Source: DASUFP01 sp036274495
Lineage (GTDB): Bacteria; Bacteroidota; Bacteroidia; AKYH767-A; OLB10
NCBI GenBank assembly: GCA_036274495.1
Contig: DASUFP010000012.1
Location: forward strand, 1-48,810
DNA: 48,810 nucleotides
Direction: 5' to 3'
The position numbers were made by a program, and so were the translations under genes. The notes below the pieces were generated by a model that did not search any database, had not been told where the DNA came from, and was given only the letters and a program-made list of their open reading frames with translations. Positions 8,897 to 17,090 of this stretch are shown piece by piece; the stretch's first letter is position 1, and every line of letters starts with the position of its first letter.

Positions 8897-11140
8897 ATGA
8901 GATTCCGTTACTTTTTGCGAGTTATTCTCCCACTGGTAACGGCATTGTTATTTTTTTCGCTGGTATTGCAAAATTGCGGCAACGCTCCCGAATCAACGGC
9001 ACAATCCGACAGCACCCAAACCGCAGTGTATATCGGGTCGGAAACATGTAAAGGATGTCATGCAAATGAACACCTCGAATGGACCGGATCGCATCACTAC
9101 ATGGCTATGCTGCCGGCAAATGATACAACAGTAGAAGGCAATTTCAACAATGTAACCTTAACGGCTGATGGTGTTACCTCCCGCTTTTTTAAAAAGGATG
9201 GTAAATTTATTATCAACACGCAGGGTGAAGATGGAGCTAACCATGATTATGAAGTCCTTTACACTTTTGGCTTTACACCCCTGCAGCAATACCTTGTAAA
9301 ATTTCCCGATGGAAAAATGCAGGTACCAAGGACCAGCTGGGACACCATTCAAAAGAAATGGTATCACCAGTATGCGGGTACTAAAATTCCTGCACACGAC
9401 TGGCTGCACTGGACCGGCAATGCGCAAAACTGGAATACCATGTGCGCTGCCTGCCACAGCACCAACCTTCTAAAAGGCTATGATATTAAATCCGATAGTT
9501 ATCATACAACGTATTCCGAAATAAATGTCAGCTGTGAATCCTGCCATGGACCCGGATCAAAACATGTGGCATACATAAAGGGTGATTCCTATGCCTCCGG
9601 TAAAAAAATTGCCGGTTCCCAGTTATTGCTTGGAAAAAATTCCGGACAAAATGAGGTGTTAAATACATGTGCACTCTGTCATTCCAGAAAAACAGATATT
9701 TCCGCAACCATAATCCCCTCACAAGAACTACTCGACAACTACATTCCGCAAACACCCACCAATGAATTTTTCTTTGCCGACGGCCAAATGAATGGTGAAG
9801 TATACAATTACACCTCGTTCCTGGAAAGTAAAATGTACCGGAGAGGTATTAAATGCACCGATTGCCACAACCCCCATTCGGGAAAACTGTTGGCGAACGG
9901 AAACAACATGTGCGCTAAATGTCACGCACCTGAAAAGTTTGATGTCCCGTCCCACACTTTTCATCAGCCGGGCACAGCAGCTTCCGAATGCAAAAGTTGT
10001 CACATGTATGCAAAGGAGTACATGGGAAACGACCTGCGGCACGATCACAGTTTCAGGGTACCACGATCCGACCTGAGCGCAAAATATGGTACACCGAATA
10101 CGTGCAACAGCTGTCATGCCGATAAATCCGCAAAATGGGCGGCCGATGCAATTGTAAAAAACTACGGACCTAAGCGTGCGTACCATTTTTCCGATGACCT
10201 TATTGAGGGAAGCAAACTCGACGAAAAGAGCTTCGCACATCTTCAGCGGCTGCTTAACGACACAACCGTTCCGGGAATCATTAAAGCAACAGCAGCTGAA
10301 TATATGGGGAACCTGGTTTCAGAGGAAACGCTGGAAGCATTGCTGAACAATCTTAACAGCACCGATGCGCATGTGCGATACCGTTCGCTGCGTTCACTGG
10401 AAAACTTTCCTGTTTCATCCTATAAAGAGCATTGTTACGGCAAGCTCAGCGACCCTGTTCGGGCAGTAAGAATTGCGGCAGCCGGCCTTTATGCAGGGTT
10501 GTCAAAAGAAGAACTTGCCGGTGTACCTGCCGAACCACTCGCCAAAGCGCTCGGCGAACTTGAAAATTACACTTTGCACCAGACCGATTTTGCCATTGGA
10601 AATTCTCTCGCCGGCGATTTTTATACCAAACGAAAAAACTATCAGCAAGCTGAATTCTTTTATCAGAGAGCCATAAAAAAAGATAGTCTAATGAATTATG
10701 CACGATTAAATTTATCTGCAGTTTTAAGCAGTCTTGGAAAAAATGACGATGCATTAAGGGTATTGAATGAAGCTATTAATATTGACTCCGGAAATGAACG
10801 TGCTTATTACAATAAAGCACTGCTGCAGGTTGAGACCAATGACACAAAGGGGGCAATGAACAGTTTTAGCAAGGCTGTTGAACTTCGTTCCGAAAATCCG
10901 CGGCTCTATTACAACTACGGATTGTTGATGCAGCAACTGAAAGAACCCGACAAAGCAGAAAAAGTTCTTTTAGAAGGAATTACTGTGGATCCGCTTAATG
11001 GCGATTTAAATTATGCATTGGCATTATTGTATATTAATCAAGGAAAGTCGGAGCTGGCAGCTAAGCCGATTTCGGTTCTTCAACAATACCATAGCACGAA
11101 TCCAGCCTACTTTTCTCTGACGAGGAAATCATCCAGGTAA
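8897..11140 (+). CDS. Eight-heme cytochrome c with HEAT-like and TPR segments, probable lipoprotein
   Basis: The 747-residue protein starts with a hydrophobic export signal ending LVLQNC, so it is probably a lipoprotein. Eight CXXCH heme sites lie between residues 51 and 407: CKGCH, CAACH, CESCH, CALCH, CTDCH, CAKCH, CKSCH and CNSCH. No CXXCK site, typical of NrfA, is present. The heme part resembles cytochrome c554-type multiheme proteins. Residues ~445-540 look like HEAT repeats (VRYRSLRSLENFP, RAVRIAAAGLYAG) and ~560-735 contain about five TPRs. An electron-transfer or reductase role in the periplasm is likely, but the acceptor cannot be read from the sequence. No maturation genes are adjacent. 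A decayed copy of its 3' end lies at 15583-15822. Confidence 0.88.
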   Translation: MRFRYFLRVILPLVTALLFFSLVLQNCGNAPESTAQSDSTQTAVYIGSETCKGCHANEHLEWTGSHHYMAMLPANDTTVEGNFNNVTLTADGVTSRFFKKDGKFIINTQGEDGANHDYEVLYTFGFTPLQQYLVKFPDGKMQVPRTSWDTIQKKWYHQYAGTKIPAHDWLHWTGNAQNWNTMCAACHSTNLLKGYDIKSDSYHTTYSEINVSCESCHGPGSKHVAYIKGDSYASGKKIAGSQLLLGKNSGQNEVLNTCALCHSRKTDISATIIPSQELLDNYIPQTPTNEFFFADGQMNGEVYNYTSFLESKMYRRGIKCTDCHNPHSGKLLANGNNMCAKCHAPEKFDVPSHTFHQPGTAASECKSCHMYAKEYMGNDLRHDHSFRVPRSDLSAKYGTPNTCNSCHADKSAKWAADAIVKNYGPKRAYHFSDDLIEGSKLDEKSFAHLQRLLNDTTVPGIIKATAAEYMGNLVSEETLEALLNNLNSTDAHVRYRSLRSLENFPVSSYKEHCYGKLSDPVRAVRIAAAGLYAGLSKEELAGVPAEPLAKALGELENYTLHQTDFAIGNSLAGDFYTKRKNYQQAEFFYQRAIKKDSLMNYARLNLSAVLSSLGKNDDALRVLNEAINIDSGNERAYYNKALLQVETNDTKGAMNSFSKAVELRSENPRLYYNYGLLMQQLKEPDKAEKVLLEGITVDPLNGDLNYALALLYINQGKSELAAKPISVLQQYHSTNPAYFSLTRKSSR

Positions 11141-11249
11141 TTGAAATCTGAAGTTTATTGTCAATATGGATATTAATGACGACCACACTGACTGACAAAT
11201 CTCTTTAACCTGCGTTTAGCGCTGAAATCAGCCGGATATCTCATTACAA

Positions 11250-12506
11250 TCAGAAATGCAACATAACCCTGCTTTGAAAAATGTTGGTTTCCCCTTTTAA
11301 ATCAAATCGGTTCAGCACGGTGAATCCATATTGAAAACTGACTTTAATATTGTTTGACATGTACCAGTTAAGGGCCGGGGTAATTCTCCACATATCTCCT
11401 CCTTTCACCAGTCTATCCTCTAAATCCAAATTCGTAAATCGCATCAGCGCCTCAATGGCTCCTTTTCCACCTTTGAAAACAGACCGATTTACATTAAGGA
11501 ATCCGAAAATTCCTCCTGATGAATAATAAGGCTTAATTTCTCCGGTAAGTACATAGGCGGCAAACACTTCGCTTCCGGTAAAAAGTTCGTCACCATTTTC
11601 CGGGGTATGAAACATATGGGCATGATATTCTGATCCAATGGTAAGCGGTCCGGATCTGAAATAAACTTCACCGTTTATACTGTTTGAATAAGTAGCAGCA
11701 AACGGTTTTGTGTCCACAAAATAAGGTGAACCGGAAACTTCAGGTTTGGACCGGACCTGAATAACATCATTATCCACATCTCCATAACGATATCCTATTC
11801 CTATATGTAATACCGGTTTGGTCATATCCTGATATATAGGCAACCAGGCGACACGGGTTACAAATGTCCAGTTGTAAGTAGAAAAACTTTGTCCTTCTGA
11901 CATCCAATCAGTAAATGCACCTAAATTCCAGAAAATATGCTGTTTGGGAAAATATCCCATATACTTAATACCATCAGCCAGAATTGGTATCACATCTATT
12001 GCGACCAAACGCTCCATAAACCAGATAGAATAACCATTCATTACTTTGCTCAGTGAATAGCCTTCTTTGGTTCGGCCAATAAAAATATTACCACTTATCT
12101 TTGGTATATTAAACATTACGCCCGATTCGCGCATAAGCCATTTTTTTTCTTGACCATCGTACATGAATCCGGCTTTCCAGGTTATTTGATTTTTCAATTT
12201 AAGTTTTCCGGCCATGACAAACCTGAAATCACGGACCTTAAAATTTGACTCCATATTAACTTGTTGTGCACTCGCCTCATCCTGACTGAACCCTGCATAT
12301 TCGTACAAAAAACCTCCTCCAAATTTGAGACTCGACCAGGGACCGTCAAATTCATATCCCTTCATCTTGGGCACTGGCTGCATCACAGAATCATTAACCT
12401 CCCTGAAAACCTCTCCTTGGGTACCATCCAATACCGGATCTTTGACTTGCTGTCCGTAGCCTACCAAGGGAGTCAACAACAACACTAGCAGTGTTTTCAA
12501 GCTCAT
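11250..12506 (-). CDS. OprP/OprO-type outer-membrane porin
   Basis: The ~418-residue protein has a signal peptide (MSLKTLLVLLLTPLVGYG, then QQ). The mature chain is full of alternating polar/aromatic beta strands and ends in ...SRVMLHF, with the terminal phenylalanine typical of outer-membrane barrels. The GRTKEGYSLSKVMNGYSIWF segment is like that of the phosphate-selective porin (Porin_O_P) family. I prefer the ATG at 12506 to the one four codons upstream because it puts the signal peptide at the very start. It is the last gene of aspA-ansB-porin, 96 bases after ansB with a hairpin in between. Context suggests uptake of asparagine or aspartate, but specificity is not shown by the sequence. 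Confidence 0.82.
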   Translation of the reverse strand: MSLKTLLVLLLTPLVGYGQQVKDPVLDGTQGEVFREVNDSVMQPVPKMKGYEFDGPWSSLKFGGGFLYEYAGFSQDEASAQQVNMESNFKVRDFRFVMAGKLKLKNQITWKAGFMYDGQEKKWLMRESGVMFNIPKISGNIFIGRTKEGYSLSKVMNGYSIWFMERLVAIDVIPILADGIKYMGYFPKQHIFWNLGAFTDWMSEGQSFSTYNWTFVTRVAWLPIYQDMTKPVLHIGIGYRYGDVDNDVIQVRSKPEVSGSPYFVDTKPFAATYSNSINGEVYFRSGPLTIGSEYHAHMFHTPENGDELFTGSEVFAAYVLTGEIKPYYSSGGIFGFLNVNRSVFKGGKGAIEALMRFTNLDLEDRLVKGGDMWRITPALNWYMSNNIKVSFQYGFTVLNRFDLKGETNIFQSRVMLHF

Positions 12507-12552
12507 TTCCTGAAACAATTAAAATTAAATTCCGAATTTATATTTTATACTC

Positions 12553-12589
12553 AAAAATTAGAAGCCACCTTCAATCTGGTGGCTTCTAA
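12553..12589 (-). terminator. Hairpin terminator between ansB and the porin gene
   Basis: TTAGAAGCCACC pairs perfectly with GGTGGCTTCTAA (12 pairs, eight-base loop), and five T residues follow on the minus strand. It lies just after the ansB stop. It probably terminates, or partly attenuates, the aspA-ansB transcript before the porin gene. Confidence 0.82.
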
Positions 12590-12602
12590 AATTGCAACTG
12601 GA

Positions 12603-13679
12603 TTAATATTGGTAAAAAAGCTGCTGGATTTCTTTAGTAGTGCGTGGTTTGAGCAAAGCCACGGACAAAAGAATCCTGGATTTTTGCGGATTAAGATTAT
12701 CAGATGCGATGAGATTTAGCTCATCATCGTTTACCTCAACATTGCGTCCAACTTCCCCGGTGGCAACACGTGTGCTACGAACAACAACAACTCCTTTTTT
12801 ACTTGCACGCGCACATGCTTCCAGTGCGGCTTTGGTCATATTGCCATTACCTACACCGGCAATAACTATTCCTTTTGCACCCGCATTAACTGAAGCATCA
12901 ATCAAATCTGCAGGCATATCTGCACAAGCATAAATTATATCAACCCGTGGTAACTTAGTTACGCCAGTAACATTGAATTCGCTGTTCATACCGTACTTTT
13001 TGATCGGCATTCGGTAAAATTCATTGTTTCCATAAGCAGTGGTTCCCATAACTCCGGCCAGCGGTGACATAAATGTCTGAACCGCTGTTGTGCTCACCTT
13101 TGTGATATTTTGTGCCGATTGAATCCAGTCATTCATTACAAGCATAACACCATGATCTCTTGCGTTGGGGTCAGCAGCAACAGCAATTGCATTGTAAAGG
13201 TTCAGCGGTCCATCGGCGCTGATTGCTGTTGATGGTCTCATTGACCCGACAAGCACTACAGGCTTTTTGGTTTTTGATACCAGATTGAGGAAGTAAGCGG
13301 TTTCTTCCATGGTATCGGTCCCGTGAGTGATAACTATTCCATCTACGGCTGTATTGTCGATTTCAGCGATACGGTTAGCTAATTTGAGCATGATCTCGAA
13401 AGACATGTCCTGTGAACCAACATTGGAAATTTGCTCTCCGGTTATGTTAGCGATTTTCTTTACTTCGGGAATAGCGTTAACCATTGCATCAATAGTAACT
13501 TGACCCGATGTGTATCCGGCCTGCGCACCTGAAGCCGCAGATCCGGCAATGGTACCACCTGTTGCAAGTATAGTTACATTGGGGAGTTTCTTATTATCTT
13601 GTGCGACTGCGGTAACAGCTATGAAAATAATAAACTGCACCAATAACACTTTGCTGATGTAAATGAAATTTAGTTTCAT
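12603..13679 (-). CDS. ansB: Type II (periplasmic) L-asparaginase
   Basis: The enzyme hydrolyses L-asparagine to L-aspartate and ammonia. The 358-residue precursor has a signal peptide ending TAVA before QDNKK. The first catalytic threonine is in ILATGGTIAGSA near residue 42. The second conserved block, VDGIVITHGTDTMEETAYF, carries the catalytic Thr-Asp pair. The SMRPSTAISADGP segment is also typical. Export and sequence both indicate the high-affinity type II class. It lies 46 bases downstream of the exported aspartase gene, with which it should be co-transcribed. Confidence 0.95.
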   Translation of the reverse strand: MKLNFIYISKVLLVQFIIFIAVTAVAQDNKKLPNVTILATGGTIAGSAASGAQAGYTSGQVTIDAMVNAIPEVKKIANITGEQISNVGSQDMSFEIMLKLANRIAEIDNTAVDGIVITHGTDTMEETAYFLNLVSKTKKPVVLVGSMRPSTAISADGPLNLYNAIAVAADPNARDHGVMLVMNDWIQSAQNITKVSTTAVQTFMSPLAGVMGTTAYGNNEFYRMPIKKYGMNSEFNVTGVTKLPRVDIIYACADMPADLIDASVNAGAKGIVIAGVGNGNMTKAALEACARASKKGVVVVRSTRVATGEVGRNVEVNDDELNLIASDNLNPQKSRILLSVALLKPRTTKEIQQLFYQY

Positions 13680-13725
13680 GGCAATTATTTTTTAGGTTTA
13701 TAAGATTGACTTTCACATGTAGTTA

Positions 13726-15180
13726 TTATTGACCTGTAAGTTTACTTGGATCCAGCAACTGATTGATTTGTGCCTCAGTGAGTAACTTCTTTTCACGGAT
13801 CAGCTCCAGAATACCCTTATTGGTATCAAGTGCCTCCTTTGCCAGTTCGGTGGTTTTTTCGTAACCCAATACCGGATTCAAAGCAGTTACTATTCCAACA
13901 CTTCTTTCCATATAATGCTTAAGCACTGCTTCATTGGCAGTTATTCCATCAATACAGTTAGTACGGAAAAGGGGAAATGTTTTAAAAAATAACCCTTGTG
14001 ATTCCATAATGGCAATAGCAACTACAGGTTCATAAGCATTCAATTGCAGCAACCCGTGTTGTGAAGCAATTGTTACTGTTACATCGTTTCCCATTACTTT
14101 GAAACAAACCTCATTCATCAATTCAGGCATCACAGGATTAACTTTTCCAGGCATAATGCTCGAACCTGGTTGCAAAGCCGGCAGGTTGATTTCAAAGACA
14201 CCGGTTCTTGGTCCGGTAGCGAGGAAAATGAGGTCACTGCTGATTTTGGAAACAGTAACAGCAAGGCTCTTCAACGCAGAAGAGTACAATACAAAACCTT
14301 GCATGCTTGAGGTGGCGGCGATCAGGTTTTTGGAAAGCCGGATTGGTTTTCCGGTTATTTTGGCAAGCTGGGCAGCACATTTAACATCATAACCGGGAGT
14401 AGCTGTGATACCTGTTCCGATTGCAGTTGCACCCATATTGATTTCATACAGAAATTCTTCAGCCTGACGCAGAGCAGCTATCTCGGCGTCAATCTGCGCT
14501 CCAAAGGCATGAAATTCCTGTCCAACAGTCATTGGCACAGCATCCTGCCCTTCAGTACGACCCATCTTCAGAATATTCTTAAATTCATCTCCCTTTTTAT
14601 GAAATGCATCTGCCAATTTTTTTGCCTCATCAATCACCTTATCATTGTGCAACAACAGTGCAACCTTTATAGCTGTTGGGTAAACATCATTAGTCGATTG
14701 TCCCATATTCAGATCATCATGGGGTTCGATGGAAAGGTAATCGCCCTTCTTTTTGCCCATCATTTCTAAAGCAATGTTAGCAAGCACTTCATTGGCATTC
14801 ATGTTTGCAGAAGTCCCTGCTCCACCCTGATAAAGATCAACAAGGAACTGATCATGATATTTACCATCAATAACAGCCTGACATGCCTTTTCGATGGCAG
14901 CAAGTTTTTCAGGCTTCATTCTACCGACTTCAGTGTTAGCACGGGCAGCTGCCAGTTTTACCATTGCAAATGCCTTAACATAATCCGGGTAGAAGTTTGT
15001 GGTCACTCCGCTTATCTGAAAATTCTCCAACGCTCTTGCTGTCTGGACACCATAATAGGCATTTGCAGGAATTTCTTTGGGTCCCAACAGATCATGTTCG
15101 GTTCGAGTTTGTCCATTACTTAAATTCACCGTAACCGTTACAAGTACTGAACATATCAGTACAATTAATTCCTTTTTCAT
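13726..15180 (-). CDS. aspA: Aspartate ammonia-lyase with an N-terminal signal peptide (predicted exported)
   Basis: The enzyme converts L-aspartate to fumarate and ammonia. After residue ~24 the chain is a standard aspartase: RTEHDLLGPKEIPANAYYGVQT (quoted in part), NANEVLAN, then MGQSTNDVYPTA. The superfamily signature GSSIMPGKVNP is followed by GLLQLNAYEPV. The first ~24 residues are a signal peptide: MKKE, a hydrophobic LIVLICSVLVTVTVNL, then SNG before Q. That cut-site style matches the signal peptides of ansB and the porin next door. Aspartases are normally cytosolic, so this form is unusual. Fumarase is the main alternative in this superfamily, but the N-terminal DLLG...YYGVQT and NANE pattern favours aspartase. 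The cytosolic FumC at 43407-44798 lacks a signal. Confidence 0.92.
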   Translation of the reverse strand: MKKELIVLICSVLVTVTVNLSNGQTRTEHDLLGPKEIPANAYYGVQTARALENFQISGVTTNFYPDYVKAFAMVKLAAARANTEVGRMKPEKLAAIEKACQAVIDGKYHDQFLVDLYQGGAGTSANMNANEVLANIALEMMGKKKGDYLSIEPHDDLNMGQSTNDVYPTAIKVALLLHNDKVIDEAKKLADAFHKKGDEFKNILKMGRTEGQDAVPMTVGQEFHAFGAQIDAEIAALRQAEEFLYEINMGATAIGTGITATPGYDVKCAAQLAKITGKPIRLSKNLIAATSSMQGFVLYSSALKSLAVTVSKISSDLIFLATGPRTGVFEINLPALQPGSSIMPGKVNPVMPELMNEVCFKVMGNDVTVTIASQHGLLQLNAYEPVVAIAIMESQGLFFKTFPLFRTNCIDGITANEAVLKHYMERSVGIVTALNPVLGYEKTTELAKEALDTNKGILELIREKKLLTEAQINQLLDPSKLTGQ

Positions 15181-15582
15181 AGTTGATCATTTTAATTTTT
15201 AACAATCGAGATTAGAATTTAAAATGTTTTTCACCTTTTTGATTCTAAATTAAACAAAAGGATTGCATTTAAAAAATATTAATCAATAATTAAGATTGCA
15301 TTAAACATCACGATCGTAAAGTATTGGTTTTCTGTTTATTACATTCTAAATGTACAAAGCGTCACTAACAGGCGATGAAGAAGTACTACTAATTAGATTG
15401 AGAAAAAAACAATCATCTTCAGAAAATTAATTTTCTGAACGCAGACAAAAAAATTGCTGACTTATTCTTATATGAGAAAAGCGCAAAATTTAATATGGCT
15501 AATAACAAAAAACCAGAAGAGGAAAATGATTTTGGAAAAACTTATGGCATGTTAAACAGTTTCGACTGTTCCCGTTTAATAA
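15181..15582. other. AT-rich non-coding stretch with no intact gene
   Basis: This stretch lies between the aspA start and the cytochrome remnant. The part next to aspA must contain the promoter of the aspA operon, but no box matches the consensus well. Two tiny open frames, at 15350-15430 (26 codons, MYKASLTGDEEVLLIRLRKK...) and 15495-15596 (33 codons), look like scraps rather than genes. The first faintly resembles the N-terminus of an ECF sigma factor, but it is too short to call. Confidence 0.5.
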
Positions 15583-15822
15583 TTTTACAACTGTGAGAGG
15601 CAATCAGACGACGCCAAAAATGTTCAAACAATAATTAAGCAAGTATTGAATTATGACCCGTTAAACGGAGATCTCAATTATGTACTCACTTTGTTGTATC
15701 TGAATGCCGGAAATACAGAACTGGCTACCGGCCCAATGGGTATTCTGTTGCAGTACCATTCCGACAACCCGGACTACGCCTCCCTTTTAAGCCGGTTTAA
15801 ACAGGTAAAGCCGGGTAGTTAG
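15583..15822 (+). pseudogene. Decayed 3' end of a paralogue of the multiheme cytochrome/TPR gene
   Basis: The frame open from 15583 to the TAG at 15822 encodes a TPR end closely matching that of the intact gene at 8897-11140. In the best 45 residues about 29 are identical, including DPLNGDLNY, the LLY segment and QYHS.NP.Y. Upstream of 15583 the frame is broken by two stops, and the matching RLYYNY region survives only in shifted frames with a deletion. No start or heme region remains. It is the tail of a second, divergent cytochrome gene whose body has been lost. The exported aspartase block lies between it and the intact copy. Confidence 0.85.
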
Positions 15823-16031
15823 ACATCAATTATTTAATTATCTTTGATTACGGTGTCTTATAAAAGTGTTTCATGACCTTACAGAAACTCTTATTGAATC
15901 CGGTCTTGAAACCCGAAATCACCCATCTCCTTATAACCAATAGCACCTTTTAATTCCGGTTTCTCCATTTCAGAAAAGTGTCCATCGTGTAACTTCATAC
16001 AATCTTTATGCAAACTAAATTTTAACCTGTT

Positions 16032-17072
16032 ATGAAACCATATAAAACAACTGCCTTTCGGAATTTTCTGCTGATGGCAGTATTTTTCTTAAATACATCA
16101 TGCAACAAACGTCCGGCAGAAAATCAATCTTCTCCGACCGCAGAATTAATTCAGCCGTCAGCTCTTCCCTCATGGGACAGCATTCCCGGAGAACGGATTC
16201 TGAATTGGGTGAAACAGGTAACAGATAGTGCATCAGCTGATTTTATTCCTGTTGAAGACCGTATTGCCGTGTTCGATAACGATGGTACACTGTGGCCGGA
16301 ACAGCCTGTACCCAATCAGCTCATTTTTGCTATTGATTTACTCAAGACAAGAGCTCCCGAACATCCCGAATGGCAAAAGGATAAATTACTCAACAGTGTT
16401 TTAAACAACGACCTCTCTTTGTTAAAATCATCCGGCGTTAGTGGTTTGATAAAACTTGTCAATGCCAGTCATGGAAACATTTCCGAATCGGATTTTAACC
16501 GTTCGGCAAGAAACTGGATTGACACGGCCAGGGATTCCAGATTCAATTATTTATATAAAGAAATGGCATATGTACCCATGATTGAATTGCTGGAACATTT
16601 AAGAAGAAACGGATTCACCACGTTTATTGTAAGCGGCGGAGGCGCTGATTTTATGCGGGTGTGGAGCATGGAAGCCTATGGCATCCCCTCTTATCAGGTT
16701 ATTGGAAGTTACGGCGATCTGAAATTTCAACTTACAAATGGCCGGGCTGAAATTATAAAGACGGATGGCAATATTTACGTTGATGATAAGGCCGGAAAGC
16801 CTGTTGCCATTCACAGGTTTATCGGGAAAATCCCTGTTTTCTGCGGTGGCAACAGCGACGGTGACCAGGCAATGATGGAATATACCTCATCAAATAAATA
16901 CAAAACTATGTGTATGCTTTTACATCATACCGACAGTATCAGAGAATATGCCTATGATATAAATACATTGAGCGGTCATCTTGAAACTGCACTTGAAGAA
17001 GCAAAAACATCAGGATGGCTGGTGGTTGATATGGAAAAAGATTTCAAAAAAATATTTAAACCCGAGAAATAG
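16032..17072 (+). CDS. HAD-superfamily phosphatase-like lipoprotein
   Basis: The 346-residue protein has a short export signal ending FLNTSC, a likely Bacteroidota lipoprotein signal, so it should be anchored in the envelope. The HAD motifs are present: motif I IAVFDNDGTLW near residue 80 (nucleophile Asp and acid/base Asp), motif II IVSGGGADFM near 200, and motif IV GGNSDGDQAM near 275. The long insertion between motifs I and II looks like a cap domain. The substrate is unknown; a phosphomonoesterase of the phosphoserine-phosphatase-like branch is the best guess. The gene is single, convergent with the T9SS gene that ends 18 bases away. Confidence 0.8.
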   Translation: MKPYKTTAFRNFLLMAVFFLNTSCNKRPAENQSSPTAELIQPSALPSWDSIPGERILNWVKQVTDSASADFIPVEDRIAVFDNDGTLWPEQPVPNQLIFAIDLLKTRAPEHPEWQKDKLLNSVLNNDLSLLKSSGVSGLIKLVNASHGNISESDFNRSARNWIDTARDSRFNYLYKEMAYVPMIELLEHLRRNGFTTFIVSGGGADFMRVWSMEAYGIPSYQVIGSYGDLKFQLTNGRAEIIKTDGNIYVDDKAGKPVAIHRFIGKIPVFCGGNSDGDQAMMEYTSSNKYKTMCMLLHHTDSIREYAYDINTLSGHLETALEEAKTSGWLVVDMEKDFKKIFKPEK

Positions 17073-17090
17073 CAACATTCCAATCTTTTT

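Noticed and set aside
9728..10240. Minus-strand open frame of 170 codons in the cytochrome gene
   Set aside because: It is antisense to the CXXCH-rich coding region. Its composition is that of a reverse complement and there is no recognisable domain.
13726..15180. Annotation of the exported lyase as fumarase
   Set aside because: The superfamily signature is shared, but the N-terminal DLLG...YYGVQT and NANE segments fit aspartase, and a distinct FumC is present at 43407-44798.
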